Shown in pieces: positions 23,087-32,280 of a DNA stretch of 64,000 nucleotides. The position numbers and the translations under genes are program-made. Each line of letters opens with the position of its first letter. Within the stretch, counting starts at the first letter, position 1. The DNA is from Anaerolineae bacterium (GTDB taxonomy: Bacteria > Chloroflexota > Anaerolineae > Aggregatilineales > J027): NCBI GenBank assembly GCA_008933735.1, contig WBUL01000015.1, positions 1 through 64,000 of the forward strand. Direction: 5' to 3'. The notes below the pieces were generated by a model. That model saw only the letters and a program-made list of their open reading frames with translations, ran no database searches and had not been told where the DNA came from.

Positions 23087-23542
23087 TCATCCCGCACTCA
23101 CCCGGTTGAAAATCACATCGACATCAATGGGAACTGCCCGTGACAGCGTGGTGTAAAGCGGGCAGCGTTTTTTATAGGTATCCACCATCAGTTCTGCCTG
23201 AGCGTCGGTTAAACCGTCTACGAGAATACGAATCCTCACGCTTTTGAAACCAGGATCAATTGGTTCACCCACCACGCCGCGTGGGTCATAGTCCCCCGTA
23301 GCGTTGACCGCAATGGCGCTGGCGGGCGAACGCAACTGCTGGGCGATTTTTTCGCAGATGAACAGGGCCTGGCTGGCAAGCGAGACCAGAAACAGGTCAA
23401 TTGGGTTGACTTCCTCGTTCGGGCCACCCATCACCAGCGGAGCATCGACCACAAAATGACGTGATTTGGCGGTGACAATGGTGCGCCCGTGCTGCCCTAA
23501 TGCCCGCGCGGTGACTGATGTGGTGGCTAACTTTGTGACCAT
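23087..23542 (-). CDS. OsmC/Ohr family protein
   Basis: 151 residues with OsmC features: GGPNEEVNPIDLFLVSLASQALFICEKIA, where the cysteine is the first redox Cys region, and KKRCPLYTTLSRAVPIDVDV, where Cys is in the usual second position. Family members reduce organic peroxides or handle sulfur compounds through a Cys pair. The first motif reads FIC instead of the common C-xx-T, so peroxidase activity is likely but not certain. It is convergent with the znuA-like gene, one base apart. Confidence 0.82.
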   Translation of the reverse strand: MVTKLATTSVTARALGQHGRTIVTAKSRHFVVDAPLVMGGPNEEVNPIDLFLVSLASQALFICEKIAQQLRSPASAIAVNATGDYDPRGVVGEPIDPGFKSVRIRILVDGLTDAQAELMVDTYKKRCPLYTTLSRAVPIDVDVIFNRVSAG

Positions 23543-23553
23543 AGTGTTTGTTC

Positions 23554-23979
23554 CTAAAGCGTCATGAGAAACGCTATTAAATCGGACACATCCTGTGATG
23601 AAAGGTGTTTCGCATAATCAGAGTACATAGCATTGTTAAAGCCATTGACGACATACGCCCCCGGACGAAGAATGCTGACGGACAGGTATTCTTCTGCACT
23701 TAGATCCGGCACACGATCTTCAGCGCGGTCAGAAATACCGCCCAGATTCGGCGCAACCGTAAAACGAGAAGGTTTTGGCTCGACCGCGTGACAGGAAGTA
23801 CACGGTGGTGCACCATCCACCCCATTTGTAAAAATTTCTGCCCCGCGTTCCGGGTTGCCGCTCATCATCGCAACTGGTGTTGGCTCATCAGTCTTTTGAG
23901 CTGACGGGTCTTTTTTCTCGCCGCCGGAGCAGGCTGCCAGCAGCACCATAACAAGAAGCATCAAACTGATCTTGGGCAT
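23554..23979 (-). CDS. c-type cytochrome lipoprotein
   Basis: 141 residues. The N-terminus is a lipoprotein signal with lipobox LLAAC. A single heme-binding motif C-T-S-C-H follows (PPCTSCHAVEPKPSRF), with PNLGGI and a probable axial Met in NNAMYSDYA. The Asp/Ser-rich start of the mature protein is a flexible tether. It likely carries electrons outside the membrane. It is read in the same direction as, and 11 bases before, the OsmC gene, so the two may be one operon. Confidence 0.87.
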   Translation of the reverse strand: MPKISLMLLVMVLLAACSGGEKKDPSAQKTDEPTPVAMMSGNPERGAEIFTNGVDGAPPCTSCHAVEPKPSRFTVAPNLGGISDRAEDRVPDLSAEEYLSVSILRPGAYVVNGFNNAMYSDYAKHLSSQDVSDLIAFLMTL

Positions 23980-24136
23980 GGCTTTTTTCTCCTCTCCTTC
24001 ACAATATCCTTATTGAAGAGGAAAACCGGTTGGGCTTCACCAAGCTGAAGGCGGAATTGTTATTCAGGCTTGGGGTGTGGGCAGAGCTAAGTCGAAAGTC
24101 GGAGGGAGAATACGAAACACTATCAGAATGGTTGCA

Positions 24137-27100
24137 TTACCCGCGTACTGGATTCATAGTCATGGTGCGGGTTTTGTAATCTGCCGGAATGCTGACAAAA
24201 ATCCGTGTTCCCTGACCAGGGGAACTTTCTACTTCAATAGTGCCATTCATTCGCAGTGTACGTTCGCGCATGGATTGCAGACCAAGATGACCGGGAAAGG
24301 AGTCTAGCATTTCAAAACCGATGCCGTTGTCGGAGACTTGCAGCGTAATCGCTGTGTCTGTCCGTTTAATGGTTAAATTCACCTCGCTGGCCTGGGCATG
24401 TTTGATGGTATTGTGGAGTGCTTCGCGGGCAATCCGGTACAGCGATTCCTTCATGTCCAGGGGAATATCTGGCTCATTGCACAGATCGACATTGACTTTC
24501 AGCCCATGCCGTACCTGTAACGCAGCAGCCTGCTTGGAAAGCGCCGTGATCAGCCCTTCATTTTCCAGTGATTCGGGGCGCAGTTCAAAAATAAGTGCCC
24601 GCATTTCTGTCAGACCCCCTTCCGCCAGTGCCAAGACGTAATCCAGCGGCTCATGCAGTCGTGCCGGATTGCGATCCAGGAGCGCACGGGCGGTGCGTGC
24701 GCCCAGCGCAATGCCGTAAAGCGCCTGCGACACCGAATCGTGCAGTTCACGGGCCAATCGGTTGCGTTCTTCCAGCACCGCGAGTTCTTGAGCCTGGGTA
24801 TAAAGACGGGCGTTCTCGATAGCAACAGCGGTCAGATCGGCTAAAATCCCCATAACCCAGATGTCGGATTCAGAGAAATAGCCGACTTCACTGGACTGCA
24901 CATCCAGTACGCCTATAAATTTATCTCCCACAATCATGGGTACAGCCACTTCTGAACGAGCATTGGGCAGCGTAGGGGTCAGTTCAAATTCTGAAGAGCT
25001 GGTATCATTGATGAACATCCCCCGGCGTGAACAGGCGGCTTGAGCGACAAGCGAAGTTTTGCAGTTCACCTCCACGTGCAGCGGTTTGTTATTTTGGATG
25101 CCTGTCGCCTGTACCAATTCATCGCCTGTCTCATCCACAAGGTAAATAAAGATATGGTAACGCTCGAAGTTAACGCGGCCTAGCAGCACGACGGTATCCA
25201 GGAGTTCTTGAACATCCAGCAGTTGGGAAGCCGCCGCGCTGACTTTGGCAACGGTTTCCAACTCATGTGCCCGCTGCTGTTCAATGAGATAGGCCCGCCG
25301 GGTGGCTACAATGGCTGAGGCGGTGGGTTGAATCGCTTTGAACAAAGTCCGCATTTCCGCGTTAAACGTCTGCGGCTCTGTCCAGATAAAGCTCAGCATA
25401 CCATGCCACTGGTCACGTGCTTTCAATGGGATGTCAATGATTGCGGGGGCTTCTTCTGCTTGTGGCAGCGTGCGTGCCTGGATAACCTCAGCACGTGAGT
25501 CGGTGAACACATTTTCCACAAATACCAGCTCATCCGGATTCTGGTGCGCCATATGCAAAAAGGGCAGCTCATCAATCCGGTAGATACGTTTTGGCAGGGA
25601 TTCCAGAGGAACAAACTCATCAGCGGAGCGTATGGCGACCACCTCAACCTCCGTCGCATTGTGATTTTGCCCTCTGGCATAACTCAGGCTTGAGAATTTT
25701 GCGCCGTAACGTTCCGCCAGTGTCGAGACCGCCGCCAGGATGTCACGCTCATCCCGTGCCTGAGACAGTGCGGCATTAACCTGGGCCAGCGCTTCGGCCT
25801 GCTGACGTGAAGCCTCGGTTTCAGCCTGTAAACGGATGCGCTCAAATGCCGCCACCACCAATTCTCCGATACCTGCTGTCAGGCGGATGTCCTGTGCGGT
25901 ATATTTGCGGGTGCGGCTGCTGTGAAAGGTCAGCCCACCCACCCAGCGATTGTTAATCCACAGGGTGGTACCAATGAGTGCCCGCGTTTTAATCGATTCC
26001 CAGTTTTTTGCGGTGACCGGATCAACACGCGGGTCAGTCCAGATGTCTTCAATGACCCATATTTCATCGCGCGGCATGATTTCTGCAATCGGGAAAGCCG
26101 CTTTGGGGTAACGCTGCCCAGCAAAGGGCAGATGGGTGCCGTCCCCACGAGTAATGGCAGCGACTTCCAGATAGGTCGCTTTATCATAATCATAATTTTC
26201 CCAGATGTTCAGGATGACCGCCTGCGCCGCAGGGTCAATGCTTGCAACCGCCTGCACAATCTCCTCAAAAGACCTGGCCACGTTGATTTTTTTGCTCATG
26301 CGGTAGAGAAATTCGCTTTCCTGACGGGCTTCTTCTTCCGCCAGATAAGCCCGGCGGCTGGCAACAATCGAGGAGATGGGCTGAATGAGTTCCGTGTAAA
26401 TATATTTTTCTTCCTCAGAAAAAACATGTGACTCATCCCAGTAAATGGTCAGAATGCCTTTGTAACCACGCCCACTGTACAGCGGCAGGAGCGCCAGCGC
26501 GCGGGCAGCGGCGTTTTCCTGTACCAGATGACGATTTTCCTGTGAGAGGCGGCTGTCGGTGGTCACATTTTCGATGAATAACACCCGGTTTGGCTGATGA
26601 ATCCACCACTGGCGGATGCTTTCATCACGCAGCATAACGGTAGAATGCTGTTCTTTCTCAAAAATATGTGCTTTGCCATCTTTGTAAATCGCAACGCTGC
26701 GAGAATCTCCTGTTTCGGTAGCTTCGTCGTAATCCACATAGGATAAGATCATGCCATAGACATGGTGCTGGTTGGTATATAACGCGACAGCCTCAAGGAT
26801 TTCTACCTCATTGGTGGCCTGCGACAGGGCGGTATTGACTCGCAGCAGATATTCCGCGCGTGCGGCACGCTCACGATTTTCTTCAAGCAGACGCATGGAA
26901 TCAATAACGGGCGCGATCTGCTGGATGAGCGACTGGTAAACTCGGGTGTCCTGTTCGGTGAATTGATAGGGTCTGCTCCAGTTGAACACCAGCAGTCCAA
27001 CCCAGCGGCCACGATTCTTGAGCGGTAGAAAGGCCGAACTCACAATGCGATATGCGGAAGATTCCTCGTGAGTAGCATACCCCATCATGTCTGGCGAAAG

Positions 27101-29035
27101 AGAAATAAGAAAAGGACTGTCCGGGCTGTTTTCCCAGAAATCGGCGGCATAATCCACCGTGGGAAAACGAGCGCCGATGCCCATTGGCACCGCATTATCG
27201 GCTGTCCATTCGGCAATAAGTTCTGCCCATTCAACTTTGCTCGATGAATCCGTAAAAAGGTAGGCCAGCAAACCTGCTGACGCGCCGTTTTCCCGTGCAT
27301 AGCTGCTGGCGGCTTCCAGAAGTTCCGCCGGGGTTGCCGCACGAGTCAGTTGATTTGAGGCTTCATACAGGAGGTCGATTTCGTTTTTGGCGTTTTCCAG
27401 CTCAACCGCACGTTTTTGTACCTGCTCAAACAAGCGCACTGAGTCGATAACTGGAGCAGCCTGCTGAAGTAATGATTGGAAGATTCGCTCATCGCGTTCG
27501 CCAAAAGTATAGGGATTACCCCAGTGGAAAATCATCAGGCCAACCCAGCGCCCCTGATTGCTGAGAGGGAGAAAAACCGCGCTGCCAATTTGATGCCCTG
27601 CTGTAATTTCTCGCAATAGGCCATTATAAAAAGGGGAATTGGCGGGTTCCTCGATAAATACTGGCTGATCGGGGTGCTGCATCCAGAATCGGTTATCATG
27701 CTTTGTGACCGGGAAAACAGTCCCGATGCCCCAGGGAACAGCATCGTCTTGTGCCCACTCTGCGACCAATTCACCCGATAATACTTCGCCCGCCGAATCC
27801 AGATGAATGTAGATCAGCAGCGCTGCATTCGCATTTCGTTCCTGGGGGTATTCGCTGGCAGCTTCCAGGAGCTCCGCCGGAGTTGCCGCACGAGTCAGAC
27901 GGCTGGATGCCCGATACAGGATGTCAATCTCGTTTTTGGCGGTTTCTACCTCCATTGCGCGGCGTTGCGCCTGCTCAAAGAGCTGGACAGAGTCGATTGC
28001 CGCCGCCGCCTGCTGCTGAAGTGATTTGTAGATGCGATGATCTCGTTCGGTAAACTGGTAGGGTTTACTCCAATTAAAAACAACAATGCCAACCCAGCGT
28101 CCCTGATTGTTCAAGGGCAAAAAGGCGGAACTGGCGATGTGATAAATCATCGCATTTTTCCGCATGTTTTCATTATAGTGCTCCGAATGAAGCGAGTCAG
28201 AGATCAGTATCGGTTGGTCAGGGGACTTTTCCCAGAAGCTGGTCACATAATCAGAAACTGGGAATCGATTGCCGACTCCCCAGGGAAGGCTTAACCCAGT
28301 TGTCCACTCGGCGGCTAACTTGGCCCACTCAAACTGACCGGAGGCATCCACATACAGAAAAGCCAGCAGTCCGGCGGTTGCACCATGTTCACGTGCATAA
28401 TCACTGACGGCTTCCAGCAGGTCAGGTGGGGTGAGTGCCCGCGTGAGTTTGTTGGATGCTGCATACAGAATATCAATTTCATTTTTTGCGATTTCTAATT
28501 CAAAAGCGCGTTTTTGCGTTTGCTCAAACAGGCGTACCGAATCAATGACGGGTGCCGCCTGCTGTTGAAGGGCGGTAAAAATCCGCAAATCACGCTCATC
28601 AAACAGATATGGGTCGCTCCAGCCAAACATCAGAACACCCATCCAGCGCCCCTTGTTGTTTAATGGCAAAACTGCTACGGCAATGATCTGATGGTGAACA
28701 AAAAAATCACGGGTTTGCGGGTCTATTCGATTATCGGACAGGGTGTCATAAATCAGGGTTGGGCGTCCTGGCTGTGCCAGCCAGACCTTTGTAAAATCCA
28801 GGGTGGCTGTCTGGTAACGTGACCCGATCCCCAGAGGAACACCCTGCCCGACATACCACTCTGCAACGACTTCCAGTTCCATCGAGTCCATATGAAACAA
28901 AACGCCCGTGCTGGCACCGTTGCTGCGGGCGTAGTCGCTGGCGGCCTCCAATTGTTCGACGGGGGTGGACGCCTGGGTCAGCTTATTGGAGGCGGTATAC
29001 AGGATGTCAATTTCGTCCTTGAATAAACCTGCCAT
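24137..29035 (-). CDS. Giant multi-GAF sensor histidine kinase (NarX/LiaS type)
   Basis: 1632 residues without membrane segments. The first four modules (about residues 5-190, 190-385, 385-580, 580-770) are near-copies of one GAF-like unit: EIDILYxASxxLTRAxTP, AEW, FLPLxNxGRWVG, PYxFTERD, QQAAPVIDSVRLFEQ. Three more divergent GAF-like modules follow, then a canonical GAF (about 1230-1400, VPMIVGDKFIGVLDVQS). The C-terminus is a HisKA_3 domain with the phospho-His in RNRLARELHDSVSQALYG and a HATPase with REALHNTIKHA, DNGIGF and GHLGLQSMRER. It is a cytoplasmic sensor whose ligand is unknown. It starts four bases after the response regulator stop, so the two form a two-component operon. Confidence 0.92.
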   Translation of the reverse strand: MAGLFKDEIDILYTASNKLTQASTPVEQLEAASDYARSNGASTGVLFHMDSMELEVVAEWYVGQGVPLGIGSRYQTATLDFTKVWLAQPGRPTLIYDTLSDNRIDPQTRDFFVHHQIIAVAVLPLNNKGRWMGVLMFGWSDPYLFDERDLRIFTALQQQAAPVIDSVRLFEQTQKRAFELEIAKNEIDILYAASNKLTRALTPPDLLEAVSDYAREHGATAGLLAFLYVDASGQFEWAKLAAEWTTGLSLPWGVGNRFPVSDYVTSFWEKSPDQPILISDSLHSEHYNENMRKNAMIYHIASSAFLPLNNQGRWVGIVVFNWSKPYQFTERDHRIYKSLQQQAAAAIDSVQLFEQAQRRAMEVETAKNEIDILYRASSRLTRAATPAELLEAASEYPQERNANAALLIYIHLDSAGEVLSGELVAEWAQDDAVPWGIGTVFPVTKHDNRFWMQHPDQPVFIEEPANSPFYNGLLREITAGHQIGSAVFLPLSNQGRWVGLMIFHWGNPYTFGERDERIFQSLLQQAAPVIDSVRLFEQVQKRAVELENAKNEIDLLYEASNQLTRAATPAELLEAASSYARENGASAGLLAYLFTDSSSKVEWAELIAEWTADNAVPMGIGARFPTVDYAADFWENSPDSPFLISLSPDMMGYATHEESSAYRIVSSAFLPLKNRGRWVGLLVFNWSRPYQFTEQDTRVYQSLIQQIAPVIDSMRLLEENRERAARAEYLLRVNTALSQATNEVEILEAVALYTNQHHVYGMILSYVDYDEATETGDSRSVAIYKDGKAHIFEKEQHSTVMLRDESIRQWWIHQPNRVLFIENVTTDSRLSQENRHLVQENAAARALALLPLYSGRGYKGILTIYWDESHVFSEEEKYIYTELIQPISSIVASRRAYLAEEEARQESEFLYRMSKKINVARSFEEIVQAVASIDPAAQAVILNIWENYDYDKATYLEVAAITRGDGTHLPFAGQRYPKAAFPIAEIMPRDEIWVIEDIWTDPRVDPVTAKNWESIKTRALIGTTLWINNRWVGGLTFHSSRTRKYTAQDIRLTAGIGELVVAAFERIRLQAETEASRQQAEALAQVNAALSQARDERDILAAVSTLAERYGAKFSSLSYARGQNHNATEVEVVAIRSADEFVPLESLPKRIYRIDELPFLHMAHQNPDELVFVENVFTDSRAEVIQARTLPQAEEAPAIIDIPLKARDQWHGMLSFIWTEPQTFNAEMRTLFKAIQPTASAIVATRRAYLIEQQRAHELETVAKVSAAASQLLDVQELLDTVVLLGRVNFERYHIFIYLVDETGDELVQATGIQNNKPLHVEVNCKTSLVAQAACSRRGMFINDTSSSEFELTPTLPNARSEVAVPMIVGDKFIGVLDVQSSEVGYFSESDIWVMGILADLTAVAIENARLYTQAQELAVLEERNRLARELHDSVSQALYGIALGARTARALLDRNPARLHEPLDYVLALAEGGLTEMRALIFELRPESLENEGLITALSKQAAALQVRHGLKVNVDLCNEPDIPLDMKESLYRIAREALHNTIKHAQASEVNLTIKRTDTAITLQVSDNGIGFEMLDSFPGHLGLQSMRERTLRMNGTIEVESSPGQGTRIFVSIPADYKTRTMTMNPVRG

Positions 29036-29039
29036 AAAC

Positions 29040-29678
29040 TCACTCGCTTAAGCTCTCGACCAGTCCTATCCGAACGGCATACAGTGCCGCCTGCGTTCGG
29101 CTGGACACATTCAGTTTACTCAGGATGTTGCTGACGTGCGTTTTAACGGTTTTTTCGCCAATCGTCAAAATCTGGGCGATTTCTTTGTTGGCCTTGCCTT
29201 TTGCCAGCAAACGTAGTACCTCCGTTTCCCGTTCAGTGAGGGCTTCGGGGCTGTCCGGGGTTCGGACTTCACGCATCAGGCGCTCGGCTGCTTTGGGAGA
29301 AAGCTGCACCTGTCCCATCGCTGCTGCTTTGATAGCGCGAGTCAGTTCATCAGATTCCGTGTCTTTCAGCAGATAGCCTATGGCGCCCGCCCGAATCGCG
29401 CCGATCACAGCATTATCTTCAAGCACGCTGGTCAGCGCGATAACTTCCGTATCTGGCAATTCTTTACGAATGATCCCGATGGCGGTTACGCCATCCATTT
29501 CGGGCATCAGCAAATCCATCAGTACGACATCGGGCTGCAATTGACGGGCAAGCTGTACCGCTTGATTCCCGTTCATCGCCTCACCCACGATCTCAAAATC
29601 ATCATCCAGCGACAGGAACATCCGTAAGCCCTGACGCACCACGGCATGGTCATCTGCAAGTAAGAGACGGATTGGCAT
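29040..29678 (-). CDS. NarL/FixJ-type response regulator, partner of the multi-GAF kinase
   Basis: 212 residues. Receiver domain (acidic pair LLADDHAVV, phospho-Asp in VVLMDLLMPEMDG, Thr/Ser in ALTSV, Lys in YLLKDTESDE), then a LuxR-type helix-turn-helix (LTERETEVLRLLAKGKANKEIA, EKTVKTHVSNILSKLNV). It is co-transcribed with and precedes the kinase, so phosphate from the kinase probably activates it. Target genes cannot be read here. All residues needed for phosphorylation are present. Confidence 0.94.
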   Translation of the reverse strand: MPIRLLLADDHAVVRQGLRMFLSLDDDFEIVGEAMNGNQAVQLARQLQPDVVLMDLLMPEMDGVTAIGIIRKELPDTEVIALTSVLEDNAVIGAIRAGAIGYLLKDTESDELTRAIKAAAMGQVQLSPKAAERLMREVRTPDSPEALTERETEVLRLLAKGKANKEIAQILTIGEKTVKTHVSNILSKLNVSSRTQAALYAVRIGLVESLSE

Positions 29679-29835
29679 AGAAACGCGCTTTCCTTAAGTG
29701 TATGTGGATTTTTAAGATAGTACTATAACATCCTTTCAAAAAAGCAGAAGAAATATCCGACTAAAGTAGGAGTCTTGCGCGACAGGGGAACTTGTTTTTA
29801 CAATCAGCACCATTGAGGTGAATCAGGAAAACACC

Positions 29836-30432
29836 ATGACCGAGAGTGTTGAAGAACGCCAGCTAGTCCCTTCAAGCGGCAGTGTAGAGCAGTCAGAAGA
29901 CAAGCCGTACCGTCAGGCGGCACGGGGGAGAATCGTGACCTTTCCCTTTGCCCTGGGACTGATTGCGCTGGGAGTACTGCTCCTGCTGGCACCGGAAATC
30001 GAAGGGTTTGACGTGACCCTGCCGATTGCCCTGTTGATTATTGTGGCGGCCTTTGTGCTGACTAATCTGTTCCGATTTTTCGCTTCTGGACGGCGGGAGC
30101 GTGGGTTATATTTTCTGGCGCTGGTGCTGATTTCTTTTGGGGTGGTATTGGCAGTTATTGTGAATATTCAGGATGCTGACCCGGCAGAATGGTGGCCGCT
30201 GGTGTTGGTTGGCATCTCATTATCCTTTTTTGCCACCTATGCGTTTGAACGCCAGCATGAAATTGGTCTGGTGGGGGTAGGACTGCTGGTGATGATTGCG
30301 GCGGTGGTGGCGCTGCTGGTTACTTCCGATGTCATTCCGCAGGAAGTCATCGACACTGTGAAAGATTACTGGCCGCTCCTGGTGGCCTTTATGGGGGTGA
30401 CGCTGATTCCACTGGCGTTCCGGCGGGGATAA
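29836..30432 (+). CDS. Membrane protein of unknown function
   Basis: 198 residues from ATG 29836 (agga eight bases upstream); GTG 29818 is less likely. After a polar, Glu/Ser-rich start there are five to six hydrophobic helices (FPFALGLIALGVLLLLAPEIEG, IALLIIVAAFVLTNLF, LYFLALVLISFGVVLAVIV, ...GVGLLVMIAAVVALLV) linked by short loops, including FASGRRERG. I do not recognise a catalytic motif. It resembles small LiaF/DUF5668-like membrane proteins. It is four bases before the glycosyltransferase operon, so probably co-transcribed. Confidence 0.65.
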   Translation: MTESVEERQLVPSSGSVEQSEDKPYRQAARGRIVTFPFALGLIALGVLLLLAPEIEGFDVTLPIALLIIVAAFVLTNLFRFFASGRRERGLYFLALVLISFGVVLAVIVNIQDADPAEWWPLVLVGISLSFFATYAFERQHEIGLVGVGLLVMIAAVVALLVTSDVIPQEVIDTVKDYWPLLVAFMGVTLIPLAFRRG

Positions 30433-30436
30433 AACG

Positions 30437-31525
30437 GTGCGGATTGCGATTGATGCCAGCCGTACAACGGTTCATCAGCGTACAGGAACAGAAAATTACG
30501 CGCTTCAATTGATTCGTCGCCTCCTGGCTTTAGACACTTCCCATGAATTTCACCTGTATTTCCGTGACGAGCCGCCAGATCACTTATTCCCTACAAAAAA
30601 TTACACCCCCCATGTGATACCGTTTTTACGTGCGTGGACACATGTCCGTTTTGCCAGCGAGGTGTGGCGCATTCGCCCGGATGTGACTTTTGTGCCTGCC
30701 CACACCTTGCCTGCGGCCTTCCCCGGTAAAGCGGTCGTTACTGTGCATGATCTGGGCTATTTGTATTTCCCGCAGGCCCATCCACGCCGCGAATATCACT
30801 ATCTGGATTTAACGACTCGGCACAGCGCTCACCGTGCCAGTATTGTGCTGACCGATTCAATCGCCACGCAGCAGGATTTAGTCTATTTTTATGATGTTCT
30901 GCCGGAAAAAACCCGCGTGGTGTATCCTGGGATTGATGAAAATCTTGCTCCTGTGCGCCAAAAATCAGGGGTGGAGGCGATGCGACGAAAATATCGCTTG
31001 CCGGAAAACTACCTGCTGTTTATCGGGACGCTGCAACCCCGTAAAAATATCGAACGTCTGGTGAATGCTTTTAGCAAATGGCAGGAGAACTCGCGGCGGC
31101 AGGATGTCCTATTGGCACTGGCTGGCAAACCTGGCTGGTTATATGAACCTGCCTGGGCGGAGGGGAAAAAAAACGTCCGCCTGCTGGGTTATATCGATGA
31201 TGCAGATATTGCCGCCCTCTATTCCGGCGCGTTAGGGTTAGTATTCCCGTCGTTGTACGAGGGCTTCGGGTTTCCTGTGCTGGAAGCAATGTGCTGTGAG
31301 ACCCCCGTATTATGTTCCAGCACCTCGTCCCTACCGGAACTGGCTGGTGATGCGGCGATTCTGGTCAATCCTGAAAGTGTGACAGCGATTGAAAACGGCA
31401 TCCGACAGTTGGTAGAAGACCCCATCACCCGCCAGAGTCTCATTGAGCGTGGGCGTGACCAGGTGAAGGCATTTACCTGGCAGAAGGCGGCTGAGGCTGC
31501 TCTTGCCGCACTGGAGGAAGCATGA
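30437..31525 (+). CDS. Glycosyltransferase family 4
   Basis: 362 residues starting at GTG 30437. The GT-B fold is clear: TGTENYALQLIRRLL near the N-terminus, VVTVHDLGYLYFP, LFIGTLQPRKNIERLV, and the donor-binding EGFGFPVLEAMCCETPVLCSSTSSLPELAGDAAILVNP with the E-x7-E signature. It adds a nucleotide-sugar-derived unit to a glycan or lipid acceptor in the cytoplasm. It overlaps the next gene by four bases (ATGA). Confidence 0.9.
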   Translation: MRIAIDASRTTVHQRTGTENYALQLIRRLLALDTSHEFHLYFRDEPPDHLFPTKNYTPHVIPFLRAWTHVRFASEVWRIRPDVTFVPAHTLPAAFPGKAVVTVHDLGYLYFPQAHPRREYHYLDLTTRHSAHRASIVLTDSIATQQDLVYFYDVLPEKTRVVYPGIDENLAPVRQKSGVEAMRRKYRLPENYLLFIGTLQPRKNIERLVNAFSKWQENSRRQDVLLALAGKPGWLYEPAWAEGKKNVRLLGYIDDADIAALYSGALGLVFPSLYEGFGFPVLEAMCCETPVLCSSTSSLPELAGDAAILVNPESVTAIENGIRQLVEDPITRQSLIERGRDQVKAFTWQKAAEAALAALEEA

Positions 31526-32280
31526 CGCGCCCCCGCATCCTGGGTGTTCCAGTTGATCCTGTCACATTTGAGGAGATGCTGCAAAAAATCGGGGAATGGG
31601 CTGCGAGCACGGGGCTGCATCAGATTTGTACCGTAAATCCAGAATTTGTCATCGTAGCGCAAAATGACCCTGTTTTCTATGAAGTATTACAGCACGCGGA
31701 TTTGTGTGTGCCGGATGGCTGGGGCGTGGTATGGGCGCTGCGAATGCGGGGGATTCATGTGCCAGAACGGGTGACAGGTTCGGATGGGGTGCCGATGATC
31801 GCTGAACGTGCTGCGGGTAAAGGATGGCGGTTATTTCTGCTTGGCGCGGGGCCAGGCGTTGCTAAACAGGCCGCGCAGTTCCTGCATGACCAATATCCCC
31901 TGCTGAAAATTGTCGGCACCTACGAAGGCAGCCCGCGCCCCGAAGAAGCCGAAAAAATTATCCAGCTTGTCAACACCGCCCAACCGGATATTTTGCTGGT
32001 GGCTTATGGCGCCCCAAAGCAGGACATCTGGATTTATCAGCACAAAGGGGAACTCCAGGTCAAAGTAGCCATGGGCATTGGCGGCACCCTGGATTTTATT
32101 ACAGGGGCTGTTCCGCGTGCGCCCCGATTTTTCCGCCGCACAGGGTTAGAATGGCTGTACCGCCTGTATTTGCAGCCGTCGCGCTGGCGGCGGATGTTAC
32201 GCCTGCCATTGTTCGCATTCTATGCGCTGTGGTATGGTGAGAATCTAACCAGAAAGAAACGCGATGGCGCTCACGATTGA
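31522..32280 (+). CDS. WecG/TagA/CpsF family glycosyltransferase
   Basis: 252 residues with family signatures: ILGVPVDPVTFEEML, CTVNPEFVIVAQ, HADLCVPDGWGVVWA, RVTGSDGVPMI, FLLGAGPGVAKQAA and MGIGGTLDFITGAVPRAPRFFRRTGLEWLYRL. Members transfer a sugar to an undecaprenyl-PP-linked acceptor at the membrane. It lies between two family 4 glycosyltransferases with overlapping starts and stops, so the three form one translationally coupled operon for a surface glycan or teichoic-like polymer. Confidence 0.9.
   Translation: MTRPRILGVPVDPVTFEEMLQKIGEWAASTGLHQICTVNPEFVIVAQNDPVFYEVLQHADLCVPDGWGVVWALRMRGIHVPERVTGSDGVPMIAERAAGKGWRLFLLGAGPGVAKQAAQFLHDQYPLLKIVGTYEGSPRPEEAEKIIQLVNTAQPDILLVAYGAPKQDIWIYQHKGELQVKVAMGIGGTLDFITGAVPRAPRFFRRTGLEWLYRLYLQPSRWRRMLRLPLFAFYALWYGENLTRKKRDGAHD

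Noticed and set aside
24137..29035. Tandem repeats in the kinase as a DNA repeat array or CRISPR-like locus
   Set aside because: The repeats are about 190 codons long, stay in frame and encode GAF domains. No short direct repeats with regular spacers are seen anywhere in the window.
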